64,000 nucleotides of DNA, taken from assembly GCF_020697055.1 (NCBI RefSeq), contig NZ_JAJFBP010000034.1, positions 1-64,000 of the forward strand, in the 5' to 3' direction. Shown here piece after piece: positions 26,013-34,401 of this stretch. The stretch is from Panacagrimonas sp. (GTDB taxonomy: Bacteria; Pseudomonadota; Gammaproteobacteria; Nevskiales; Nevskiaceae). The notes under the pieces were generated by a model. The model was not told the origin of the DNA. It worked only from the letters and a program-made list of their open reading frames with translations, and did no database searches. The first letter of the stretch is position 1. Every line of letters starts with the position of its first letter. The position numbers and the translations under genes were made by a program.

Positions 26013-27374
26013 TCACCAACGACGCGTGATGCCGATATCGATTCCGATCAGGCTGTAGTGCTCCTTCGCGCCAGCGCCGAAGGGCTGATCGGGATTGTCG
26101 TAGGTGATGTCGTGATCGAACTGGTACTGGATCACCGCGCCGACTTCCCATTTCGGGCTGATCTTGTAGATCAGACCGAGGTCCGCTTCGTTCTCGGTCG
26201 TCAGATTGAACGCAGGCGAGAGCGTCTCGGACGGAATGGCGTTGCGGGTGTGGTTCCAGCCCACCAGCAGCTGGGCCTTCTCGCCCAGATCGATCGCCAT
26301 TCCGATGGACCAGACGTATTGGTCGCGATGATTCAGCGGCGAGACGATCGCCAGCGACGCCGGCGCGCCCGGCTTGTTCGGATCGCGGGCGCGAAGCGTC
26401 GCACTCTTCATCGCATCCGACCAGTCGAGCCAGTTGAACTCCACCGCAAGCAACCAGCCGGGCTGGAACCGCCACCCGATGCCCACGCCGGCCTCACGGG
26501 CCAGGTGGAAACCCTTGATCTCGGCGTCGCGGTATCGCACGCGGCCAAGGCCCTGCGCTTCCTGGTTCACCGTGAGCGTCGCGTCGTCGAGCTTGAGCGT
26601 GGTCGGCGACATGTACGACGCGCCGATTCGCAGATCGGGTGTCGGTAGCCACAGCAGTCCGATGCGGCCATTGGCGCTCACGCCCTTGCCGCCGTCGAAC
26701 CGCAGGCCGGAGAAGTCCGCCGTCGACGTGTCTGGAAAGACCTTCTGGCGAGCCTGCGAGTACGCGATGCCGAGATTGGCGCCGACGCTGAAGGTATCGG
26801 TCACCTTGTAGGCCGCACCGAGAGCCAGCTTGGTGACACCGAAGATCGCGGAGTACTCGTCGCGCGTTCCGAAGACCGTTCTCAGGTTCTTGTACTGGTA
26901 ACCCGAGCCGCCCTGCACGAACAGGCCGGCGCCCAACACCAGCGACGGATTCAGCCGATGCGCGTAGCCGACATTGAAGAGTGCGTTGAAATCGTTGTCG
27001 GGGCTGGACTTGCCGTTCAACGGATCGCTGTGACCGCCGCCGCCGGTGTAGTAGGGGTTGAAATCGTTGTCGGGGCTGGACTTGCCGTTCAACGGATCGC
27101 TGTGACCGCCGCCGCCGGTGTAGTAGGGCACCAGCGTGTAGTCGAATCGGCGATCGCCGATCTGCGACAAGCCGGCGGGATTGATGTTGACGGCTTCGGA
27201 ACTCTGCGACATCGGGATGTCGGCGCCCCCCATTCCGATGGACTGCACGCCGAAGCCGATGACGTTGAGATTGTTGCTGGCATGCGCCGGCGCATTCCAG
27301 ATCGCGAGCGCCGCCGCCTGAATGGCGACGCCCCCCAGCACACGCATCGCTGCGCAATCGAATCGGCGCTGCAC
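26013..27374 (-). CDS. FadL/OmpP1-family porin with internal tandem duplication
   Basis: A 453-residue outer-membrane protein: signal peptide ending WNAPAHA, then GFGVQSIGMGGADIPMSQ and NINPAGL, the plug motifs of FadL-type transporters. The start is GTG 27374, just after AGGAG; ATG 27347 is the alternative. An exact 24-residue repeat (PYYTGGGGHSDPLNGK...) occurs twice near the N-terminus, encoded by a perfect 72-bp tandem duplication at 26985-27128. The inserted copy falls in a Gly-rich periplasmic or plug loop and keeps the frame. Probably takes up a hydrophobic substrate for the neighbouring oxidative genes. Confidence 0.85.
   Translation of the reverse strand: MQRRFDCAAMRVLGGVAIQAAALAIWNAPAHASNNLNVIGFGVQSIGMGGADIPMSQSSEAVNINPAGLSQIGDRRFDYTLVPYYTGGGGHSDPLNGKSSPDNDFNPYYTGGGGHSDPLNGKSSPDNDFNALFNVGYAHRLNPSLVLGAGLFVQGGSGYQYKNLRTVFGTRDEYSAIFGVTKLALGAAYKVTDTFSVGANLGIAYSQARQKVFPDTSTADFSGLRFDGGKGVSANGRIGLLWLPTPDLRIGASYMSPTTLKLDDATLTVNQEAQGLGRVRYRDAEIKGFHLAREAGVGIGWRFQPGWLLAVEFNWLDWSDAMKSATLRARDPNKPGAPASLAIVSPLNHRDQYVWSIGMAIDLGEKAQLLVGWNHTRNAIPSETLSPAFNLTTENEADLGLIYKISPKWEVGAVIQYQFDHDITYDNPDQPFGAGAKEHYSLIGIDIGITRRW
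26985..27128. repeat. Perfect 72-bp tandem duplication inside the porin gene
   Basis: Two identical 72-base units, 26985-27056 and 27057-27128, lie head to tail. Identity stops exactly at both outer ends. Being a multiple of three, the event adds 24 residues without a frameshift. Perfect identity suggests a recent slippage or recombination event, though an assembly artefact should also be considered. Confidence 0.95.
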
Positions 27375-27701
27375 GGGATCTCCTGACGGATGACGAGGAC
27401 GGCTCGGGCCGCCCGAGGGGCGATGCCGATACCTGCGATACGCGTGTCGAGCGGTCGTGGAAAACCAAGGTAGCGTTTCGCGGGCGGCAGTCTGGCAATT
27501 GGACCGTCGTGTGGCTTGCGTCGAGCGGGCTTGAAGAAGAAGCGTGCGGGACGGTTTTGATCGGACTTGCGCTGAAATCGAGGGATGCTGGCAGGAAACA
27601 CCCCTGGACCGGCCATGTGCAGACCGAAACGATGAACCTTCATGACGCGCCGATGCGCGACCCACACGACGCGACACCCTTATCGTCCTTGCTGACAGGG
27701 A
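27375..27701. other. Intergenic stretch upstream of the second porin
   Basis: About 330 bases between the porin start and the headless kinase. It should hold the porin promoter, but I cannot assign boxes. Open frames here have no domain signature. Part may be debris from the lost 5' end of the kinase gene. Confidence 0.5.
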
Positions 27702-28703
27702 ATGCGGCTCAGGAAGTTTTCCGGCTTGGTAGCTCAAGGTTCTGCTTGTCGGTTCGACGACCTGCTCAACGTCAGCCGCATCAGCACGGGACGCCTGGAA
27801 CTGCGGCGGATGCCGGTGGACCTGGTCGCGATGGCCCACGACGCGGTCGACAACCTGCGCCCGACGCTCGATCGCGCGGGTCACGCGCTGACGCTGGATC
27901 TGCCGGGGAGCCCCTTGTACGTCGACGGTGATCCGGTGCGGCTCGTGCAGATGTTCAGCAATCTGCTGAACAACGCGTCCAAGTACACCGATCCGCCGGG
28001 ACAGATCCTGCTGAAGGTCGACACCGAAGGTGGCGATGCGCGGGTCCTGGTCAAGGACAACGGCATCGGGATTGCGGCGGGGCACCTGACGAAGATCTTC
28101 GAGATGTTCTCGCAGCTCGATCACTCGCTGACGCGGGGCCAGGGCGGGCTGGGCATCGGCTTGAGCCTCGTGCGCAGCCTGGTGGAGCTGCACGGCGGGC
28201 AGGTCGTCGCGCACAGTGACGGGGAAGGCAAAGGATCCGAGTTCACGATCCGGCTGCCGGTGATCCCGGCACCGCAGGTCCCGTTATCCGGTGCACCGCC
28301 GGCTCGCGCGCCGGGAGACGTGCGCAATCATCGGATCCTGGTCGTGGACGACAACGAAGAGACCGCGCTGAGCCTGGCCATGCTGCTGCACATGGAAGGC
28401 CACCTCACCGCCGTCGCCCATTCCGGGCCCGAGGCGATGCAAGTCGGTGCGAAGTTCGAGCCCCAATGCGTGCTGCTGGACATCGGCATGCCCGGCGAGA
28501 ACGGCTTCGACATCGCCCGAAAGATCCGTGAGCAGCCCTGGGGTGCGAGCCTGGCGCTGTTCGCCATCACCGGATACGGGCAGGAGAGCGACAAGCTCAA
28601 GTCAAAGCGAGCGGGATTCGACCGCCATTTCGTCAAACCGGTCGATCACGTGCAACTGACCGAAGCGCTGGTCGACCATTCGACCCGGTCCGCACCGTCC
28701 TGA
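27702..28703 (+). pseudogene. Headless hybrid histidine kinase: HATPase plus receiver, 5'-truncated
   Basis: Recognisable kinase sequence begins abruptly with DDLLNVSRISTGRLELRR, the end of the dimerisation helix, so the phospho-accepting histidine and all sensor domains are missing. The HATPase domain is complete (FSNLLNNASKYT, DNGIGI, GGLGIGLSL) and is followed by a full receiver (VVDDNE, phospho-acceptor in LLDIGMP, ITGYG, VKPVD). An ATG at 27702 gives a 333-residue open frame, so a soluble fragment could still be made. I take it as a 5'-deleted remnant; a functional truncated receiver protein is the alternative. Confidence 0.6.
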
Positions 28704-28944
28704 CCCGTTGCTGCACACGCCGTCGCGTCGCACACCGGCGTGCGTTCGTCCCCTACGTCGGACGGTTCAGGGGAGCGCAGAGGTGGACACGGGGCCTACG
28801 CGCTCCTTGTTGGAGGTGATCCGTCGCGGACGTTGGGGACAGTCGGCTCGTGGACAAGAGAGCTAAAAGGTGGGGCGTCGGCTCAAAACTCCGACGGGCG
28901 CTCGCGGTCATTGCGATACCTCCTTCCCCACGGATCACATCTAC

Positions 28945-29274
28945 ATGCCGGCTCTCAACGTCACGCTGACACCTGTTCGCTCGCTTGGTCTAGGCTTGCT
29001 CCTTGTACTGTCGACCGTTGGATGCGGCACCCTGAAGTCACGCGCTGAAGCCGTTCACATCACGGCCTCCAGCACCGAAGTCGCCGAATGCGAGCGCAAA
29101 GGCCCCGTGCTGCTCGGCACTTTCGACAGCGAGTTCGACCAGCGCCAGCGCGACCTGAAGTTCGAAACCGCGCGACAGGGGGGCAATGTCCTGCTCGTGC
29201 GTTCCTTTGCACTGGCCACATCGGGCACTGCCTATCGCTGCGAATCGATCGACAGTCGGCGCGTGGCGTCGTAA
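28945..29274 (+). CDS. Small lipoprotein, DUF4156-like
   Basis: A 109-residue lipoprotein with lipobox Cys27 (STVGC). The mature part has the layout of DUF4156/YjeI-type proteins: an early VAECERKGPVLL, a helix with KFETARQGGNVLLV, and a terminal GTAYRC. The two cysteines outside the lipobox could pair. The ATG at 28945 gives a clean signal peptide; an upstream in-frame start would not. Role unknown. It stands alone in a sparse region. Confidence 0.65.
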   Translation: MPALNVTLTPVRSLGLGLLLVLSTVGCGTLKSRAEAVHITASSTEVAECERKGPVLLGTFDSEFDQRQRDLKFETARQGGNVLLVRSFALATSGTAYRCESIDSRRVAS

Positions 29275-29891
29275 TCAGCGTCTGCGAGCCCGTGCAATAC
29301 ACGCGCCGGGCTATGCGCAGAAATATTTCTCCGGCAGTTCTCCGGAATGGACAACCCAATGGCGGGCCGCCCGCCCCAGGCCTCGAGGCGAACCCCGGAC
29401 GACATTCGGGAGCTGCAAACACGATCGGGTGTCTCGCTGACGAGTGACTGTCGAGACCTTCTCTTGGGCCGCCGAACTACTCGTCGCCAGGGGAACCGAG
29501 ACTGTGGCCGGAAGCACGGCACGCTGTCCCGAGATCTGAGAGGGAAGTTCCGCGTGCCATGACTTGACTGCGCGCCGAAGAATCATTTGGCGTTCTGGTT
29601 GCAGAGTTGCAAGGGTTTGCGGCGCCACAATTCTCGAGGCGGCCCGGGACACGAACTGTGGACCGTCGTCGCAACCACGCGCGGTGCGCCCGGCTCGGTG
29701 ACCAGCTGGCTCAAGCGGATGACGCGGCCACTGCGAATCGATTGGGCACCATCGATGGCTATGCATCCGCGGGCAGTGGCTGACTGCCGACCATCCCTGA
29801 CGACGATCGGCCAGTCGGTTGGATTTCACCAGCGCGGGGAACTCGAGGTGTTCCTTCGACTACAAGGTCACGACAGACAGTTCGCGCCTGA
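29275..29891. other. Low-density region without a supported gene
   Basis: About 620 bases with less biased base use than the flanks. All frames are broken by stops or read as low-information peptides; I see no RNA gene, repeat or insertion-sequence ends. It looks like decayed coding sequence. Confidence 0.55.
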
Positions 29892-30192
29892 TCCGACGGA
29901 AGCACGAAGAAATCTCAGAAGGCGATCGGAAGCCAACTGGATTCCTTCCTGAATCGAAAAATCAGCCAGGGACAATTCTCCGTGTCACTAGAACAGTGCG
30001 CACGTGGGCTCGTAGTCCCGCCCAGCGACCTGCGCGTCTGGTACCGAAGCAAAGGAATAGCCGGTCTTCGGGAGATGATGACGGTGGCGCGGCTACGAGA
30101 AGACTACGAGATTAAGCAAGGAGTCGACGTTGTCGCTGGCCGCCATCGCGGATCGACTCGGCTCACGCTTCCTTGGTCAAGCCAATCGCTAG
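29892..30192 (+). pseudogene. Frameshifted remnant of an AraC-type DNA-binding domain
   Basis: One frame from 29892 reads FLNRKISQGQFSVSLEQ, then CARGLVVPPSDLRVWYRSKG and LREMMTVARLRE; the +1 frame from about 30100 continues KTTRLSKESTLSLAAIADRLG and stops at 30190. Joined with one shift, SLEQCA and SLAAIA lie 50 residues apart, the canonical spacing of the two helix-turn-helix motifs in AraC proteins. No effector domain is visible upstream. Another helix-turn-helix family cannot be excluded. Confidence 0.4.
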
Positions 30193-30274
30193 GCGCCAGT
30201 CGATCCAGGGCGTCTCATCGAATTGGACATAATCTTCAATGCGTCCAATCCAGCATCTTCCTCATGCCACCCAA

Positions 30275-31090
30275 CTACCGATCGCGGTACTGCGATTCGG
30301 CGCGCTCGTCCTGCCCCTTGATGTCCACGCAGACCGTCGCGGTCGGTCGAGCCAGCAGGCGTGCAATGCCGATGGCTTCGCCAGTCTTCTCGCAGTAGCC
30401 GTATTCCTTGTCGCGGATCCGGCGCAGCGCGTCGTCGATCTTCTTGAGCAGCAAGGACTCGCGTTCACGTAGTCGCAGGTCCAGCCAGTGTTCTTCCTCG
30501 GCGCTGGCACGATCGGCCGGATCGGCGAACACCTCGCGCTGATGCAGGCGCTCCTTGACGTCGAGTTCCCGGGCCAGGACCTCGCTGCGCATCTGCAGCA
30601 GACGCTCCTGGAAGAACGCCAGCTGGTTGTCGTTCATGTAGGCCGAGTCCGGCGCGCGACGCACCTGGTCCTCGGTCAGCATCACGCCGCTGGGCAGCAG
30701 CCCATCGCCGGAACGCTCGGGCCGCGGACGTCCCGCTGGCGTGGCAGCCGCCTTCGACGGACGCGCCTGCACCGCCACGGCGCCGGATTGGGGCCGGTGG
30801 CTGACCGCAACCGCACGCTTGGAACTGGCCGCCGGGGCTGACACCTTGGCGGCCTTGGTCGGCTTCGCGGGCGCCCGCTTGGCGGCCACCGGTGCCTTGG
30901 CCTTGGCCTTCGGAGCCGGCTTGGGAGCCGGTTTGCGCGGTGCCGGCTTCTTGGAGGCCGGTGTCGCAGATTTCTTCGCCTTGCTGGGCGCCGCCTTGGC
31001 GGGCTTGGCCGGCGCCTTCTTGGAGGGGGTCTTTCCGACAGCGCGCTTTGCCGGGGGAGCCGCCTTCTTCTTCGGCTGAATCTTGGCCAT
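30275..31090 (-). CDS. dksA: DksA/TraR-family RNA-polymerase regulator with basic N-terminal arm
   Basis: A 271-residue protein. The last 110 residues are a DksA core: coiled-coil with the tip motif DPADRA (DxxDxA), and the finger YGYCEKTGEAIGIARL ... PTATVC. Only two of four zinc cysteines remain (Cys233 and Cys254; Thr236 and Ile257 replace the others), the arrangement of zinc-independent DksA2-type proteins. The first 160 residues are a Lys/Ala/Pro-rich, histone-H1-like arm absent from classical DksA. DksA binds the RNA-polymerase secondary channel and works with ppGpp. The ATG at 31090 follows GGAG. It is divergent from the cyclic-nucleotide/rhodanese gene. Confidence 0.85.
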   Translation of the reverse strand: MAKIQPKKKAAPPAKRAVGKTPSKKAPAKPAKAAPSKAKKSATPASKKPAPRKPAPKPAPKAKAKAPVAAKRAPAKPTKAAKVSAPAASSKRAVAVSHRPQSGAVAVQARPSKAAATPAGRPRPERSGDGLLPSGVMLTEDQVRRAPDSAYMNDNQLAFFQERLLQMRSEVLARELDVKERLHQREVFADPADRASAEEEHWLDLRLRERESLLLKKIDDALRRIRDKEYGYCEKTGEAIGIARLLARPTATVCVDIKGQDERAESQYRDR

Positions 31091-31129
31091 TAAATGTCTC
31101 CGAACCAGTTTCTGATCGATCGCTTTACT

Positions 31130-31150
31130 GCCGGCTTCTAGCCGGCTTCT
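31130..31150. repeat. Short direct repeat upstream of the dksA-like gene
   Basis: gccggcttct occurs twice in tandem (31130-31139 and 31141-31150, one base between) in the 178-bp divergent promoter region. It could be a paired binding site or a slippage product. Confidence 0.45.
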
Positions 31151-31268
31151 CCCTACAATTCCGCCCACCTGCACGCATGGTGTATCGTTTCGGGAGAAGG
31201 CCGCCGTACCTTCGAGGGCCGGCGAATGTGGGATTCTGGCACAACTTGTTGGCCCCGAGAGCAACTAC

Positions 31269-32315
31269 ATGAACCCAGCGCCGCCTCTGACCCCCGAACT
31301 TCTGGCCAAGCTGATCCCCATGGGTGCCCTGCGTCCGGAGAGCAAACGGGACCTCGCCCGCAACGCCACGCTGATGGACGTCAAGGCCGGCCGGTTCCTG
31401 TTCAAGGCGGGTGATAAGGCGGACCAGGCGCTGTACCTGCTCGAGGGCCAGGTCGAACTTCGGGACCCGTCCGGAGGCGTGCTATCGAAGGTGATCGGCG
31501 AAACGGCCGCCGCCCAGCACCGCCTGCCCCACCAGTCGCCCCGCAAGCTCGAGGCGTTTTGCGTCACCGACGTCCGCTGCGTGGCGGTCGACAACCACCT
31601 GCTCGACGTGATGCTCACCTGGGATCAGACGGACGCCCTCGAAGTCGGAGAAGTCGGTACCGAGTCGAACGATTCCGACGACTGGATGACCCGGCTGCTG
31701 CAGACCCCGGCGTTCCAGATGGTCCCGCCGGCGAACCTGCAGGCGATCTTCATGCGCATGCAGCGCGTGGACGCCGCGCCGGGCCAGACCATCGTCACCC
31801 AGGGCGAAGCCGGCGATTTCTTCTACGTGATCACGGAAGGTCGCTGCATCGTCACCCGCGAGCAGCCCGGCCAGAAGGCGGTGCGCCTGGCCGAACTGGA
31901 GACCGGGTCGTGCTTCGGTGAGGAGGCGCTGATCTCGGATGCGCCGCGCAATGCCACGGTCACGATGCTCACGCGTGGCAGCCTGATGCGCCTGGCCAAG
32001 GACGACTTTCGCAAGCTGCTGAAGGAGCCGTTGACCCGTCGCGTGGCGCGCGCCGAGGGCGACGCGCTCGTCGAAAGCGGTCGTGGGCTCTATCTGGACG
32101 TCCGACTGCCCAGCGAATTCCAGAATGGCAGCCTGCCGGGTGCGCTGAACATCCCGCTGTACATGCTCCGGATGCGCTTGGCGCAGCTGCCGCAGAACAA
32201 GGGCTTGGTCTGCATCTGCGACACCGGACGGCGCAGTTCGGTCGCCTCGTTCGTGCTTACGCAAAAAGGCTTCGAAGCCTACACGCTGACATCAGGGCTC
32301 AACGACGCCGGGTAG
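31269..32315 (+). CDS. Double cyclic-nucleotide-binding domain plus rhodanese protein
   Basis: A 348-residue cytoplasmic protein. Two Crp-like cNMP-binding barrels occur in order: residues about 15-120 (KAGDKADQALYLLEGQVEL) and 140-255 (TQGEAGDFFYVITEGRC, then FGEEALISDAPRNATV, a good phosphate-binding cassette). A rhodanese domain follows (LYLDVRLPSEFQNGSLPGA) with active-site Cys317 in CDTGRRS. No helix-turn-helix exists, so it is not a transcription factor. The first barrel has lost its cassette and may be structural. The likely role is sulfur transfer or redox sensing gated by a nucleotide; this is inference. Confidence 0.85.
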   Translation: MNPAPPLTPELLAKLIPMGALRPESKRDLARNATLMDVKAGRFLFKAGDKADQALYLLEGQVELRDPSGGVLSKVIGETAAAQHRLPHQSPRKLEAFCVTDVRCVAVDNHLLDVMLTWDQTDALEVGEVGTESNDSDDWMTRLLQTPAFQMVPPANLQAIFMRMQRVDAAPGQTIVTQGEAGDFFYVITEGRCIVTREQPGQKAVRLAELETGSCFGEEALISDAPRNATVTMLTRGSLMRLAKDDFRKLLKEPLTRRVARAEGDALVESGRGLYLDVRLPSEFQNGSLPGALNIPLYMLRMRLAQLPQNKGLVCICDTGRRSSVASFVLTQKGFEAYTLTSGLNDAG

Positions 32316-32338
32316 ACCGCCCGGCACCCGCCCGGGGC

Positions 32339-32704
32339 TTACATCGTTTGGGTCGGACGATCGAAGCCGGCAGTACCCGCGAGCTGGGACTCGATCTTCT
32401 GCTGCGTGGTGCCGCCGTCCTGCAGGCTGAACTGCACGCCGATGCCCTGCACGCGCTTGCCCTGTGCCGCCCGCGGCGTCACCCAGACGACCTTGCCCGC
32501 CACCGGCAGCCGTTCCGCGCTGTCCATCAACGTGAGCAGGATGAAGACCTCGTCGCCGAGCCGATATTCCTTGCTCGTCGGAATGAACAGTCCGCCGTTC
32601 TTGATGAAGGGCATGTAAGCGGCGAACAGCGCGCTCTTGTCCTTGATGTTGAGCGTCAGGATTCCGGGCTGTGCCCCGCCTGGTCGCGGTGGGGGTGTGC
32701 TCAT
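32339..32704 (-). CDS. pilZ: PilZ-domain protein, type IV pilus type
   Basis: A 121-residue protein with the PilZ fold (LTLNIKDKSALFAAYMPFIK ... GGLFIPT, GDEVFILLTLM, GKVVWVTP, GIGVQFS). It lacks the RxxxR c-di-GMP motif near the N-terminus, like Pseudomonas and Xanthomonas PilZ, which act in type IV pilus assembly through the PilB/FimX system. It follows holB by 45 bp, the usual order in gammaproteobacteria, and ends the leftward operon. Confidence 0.88.
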   Translation of the reverse strand: MSTPPPRPGGAQPGILTLNIKDKSALFAAYMPFIKNGGLFIPTSKEYRLGDEVFILLTLMDSAERLPVAGKVVWVTPRAAQGKRVQGIGVQFSLQDGGTTQQKIESQLAGTAGFDRPTQTM

Positions 32705-32749
32705 GCGCGGTGATTCCCCTTGTTCTGGATGTCCCGCATGGATGGAGGA

Positions 32750-33778
32750 TCAGGCCTTCGCAGCGCCGGTGCGGCGCCACCACGAAATCATAAGAGATTC
32801 GACCGTGAGCTGCGGATTGGCGTTGCCGAGCACACGGCGCTGGCTCTCGACGATCTCCGCCAGCAGCTGCTCCACGTGGCTAGCGCCGATTCGGCGCGCC
32901 AATCCGGTCAGTGCGGGATCGGTCTCGAAACCAGCCATCGCGCGCAGCAGACGAAGCAGCACGCGATGCAGATGGCGCAGCCATTCCTGCACCAGCTCCG
33001 GCGTCAGCTTGGCTCCCGCAGGCGCGATGCGCGCGGCGGCCGCGAGCGGATCGAGTTTTTGCGAGGCGACCGCCATCAACATCTCGCGCCACGAGGCCTG
33101 ATGTTGGGACGTACCCTCCGCGCGCGCTTCCAGCGCGGCCAGCGGCGCGCCACCGGCCTCGCGCAGTGCGGCAGCCGCATCGACGCCGGGCATCCGGGTT
33201 CGCAGCCACGCCTCGGCCTGGTCGCGGGCGGGAATCGACAGGCTCAGGCGCTGACAGCGGCTTCGCATCGTCGGCGCGAGCGCCATCGGCCGCTCCGAGA
33301 TCAGCACGATGTGGATGCCCGGCGGTGGTTCTTCCACCGTCTTGAGCACCGCGTTGACGCCGCTGGCATTGAGCGCGTCCGCCGGGTCGATCACGACGAC
33401 ACGCGAATGTCCGTAGTGGCTCGCAAGACCGAGGCGCTCCATCATCGCGCGCAGCTGGTCCATCGAGATGTCGCGCTTTTCCTTGTCGGTCTTCGCGTTG
33501 ATCTCGCGCGCGAGCCACGTCAGGTTCGGATGGGTGCCGGCCGCACGTTGCGCGCAGCCGCGGCAGCGGCCGCAGGGCGCACCGTCGTCGCCGACCTGCT
33601 CGCACAGCAGGCTCGCGGCCAGGCGCATCGCGAACAAGCGCTTGCCCACGCCCGAGGGCCCGGCCAGCAGCAGCGCATGACCCAGCCGCCCCGTCCTGCG
33701 CGCGTCGTTCACGCGGTCCCATAACGCGGCGTGCCATGGAAGGATCTCGATGTCATCCATCGCGGGCGCGGTGCTCAC
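32750..33778 (-). CDS. holB: DNA polymerase III subunit delta'
   Basis: A 342-residue clamp-loader subunit. A degenerate P-loop GPSGVGKRL, the zinc module CEQ...CGRCRGC and the sequence ALNASGVNAVLKTVEEPP (sensor-1 region) identify delta'. It works with delta and tau/gamma to load the beta clamp. The GTG start overlaps the tmk stop as GTGA; ATG at 33760 is an internal alternative. It lies in the tmk-holB-pilZ order. Confidence 0.93.
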   Translation of the reverse strand: MSTAPAMDDIEILPWHAALWDRVNDARRTGRLGHALLLAGPSGVGKRLFAMRLAASLLCEQVGDDGAPCGRCRGCAQRAAGTHPNLTWLAREINAKTDKEKRDISMDQLRAMMERLGLASHYGHSRVVVIDPADALNASGVNAVLKTVEEPPPGIHIVLISERPMALAPTMRSRCQRLSLSIPARDQAEAWLRTRMPGVDAAAALREAGGAPLAALEARAEGTSQHQASWREMLMAVASQKLDPLAAAARIAPAGAKLTPELVQEWLRHLHRVLLRLLRAMAGFETDPALTGLARRIGASHVEQLLAEIVESQRRVLGNANPQLTVESLMISWWRRTGAAKA

Positions 33779-34401
33779 TTGAACCGTTCCCCGAGTGTTT
33801 GCGCGATCCGGGCCTGCACCTCGTCGATCGGACGCGTCGCATCGAGGACAACGTAGCGATGGGCATCCGACTTCGCGCGCGCCAGGTACGCCGCACGCAC
33901 GCGCTCCATGAACGCGATCGTCTCGGCCTCGAAGCGATTGGTGTCGCCGCGCCGTTTGGCGCGCGCCAGGCCGATCTCCGGCGGCAGATCGAATACCAGC
34001 GTCAGGTCGGGTCGCAGATCGCGCAGTACCAGACGCTCGAGCGCACGCAGGTGCTCATCGGCCACACCGCGGCCCGCACCCTGGTAGGCCCAGGTCGCAT
34101 CGACGAACCGATCGCACACCACGTCATATCCGGCTCGCAGCGCCGGCTCGATGCGATGGGCGACGTGGTCGGCGCGCGCCGCGAACATCAGCAGCAGTTC
34201 GGTCTCCGGCGTCACCCCGTCGGCCCAGTTTCCGAGCACGATCCCACGCACCGCTTCGGCCAGCGAAGAACCGCCGGGTTCGCGCGTCTGCACCACGGTG
34301 CGCCCCTGCTGCTCGAGCCATGCCACGACGAACCGGGCCTGGGTGGATTTGCCCGCGCCCTCGCCGCCTTCGAGCGTGACGAGACGACCGCGCGGGGTCA
34401 C
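33775..34401 (-). CDS. tmk: Thymidylate kinase
   Basis: A 208-residue dTMP kinase: P-loop EGGEGAGKSTQ, TREPGG, and DRFVDATWAYQGAGRG match the family, with the LID region at AKRRGDTNRFE. It converts dTMP to dTDP. The GTG start at 34401 overlaps the mltG stop; this start gives the standard N-terminus (RLVTLEGGEG), so the longer frame was rejected. Confidence 0.95.
   Translation of the reverse strand: MTPRGRLVTLEGGEGAGKSTQARFVVAWLEQQGRTVVQTREPGGSSLAEAVRGIVLGNWADGVTPETELLLMFAARADHVAHRIEPALRAGYDVVCDRFVDATWAYQGAGRGVADEHLRALERLVLRDLRPDLTLVFDLPPEIGLARAKRRGDTNRFEAETIAFMERVRAAYLARAKSDAHRYVVLDATRPIDEVQARIAQTLGERFK

Noticed and set aside
26985-27128. CRISPR-like repeat
   Set aside because: Only two copies, contiguous and without spacers, inside a coding frame.
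29347-29562. Small open frame in the sparse region
   Set aside because: No ribosome site, no domain, and composition like random GC-rich sequence.
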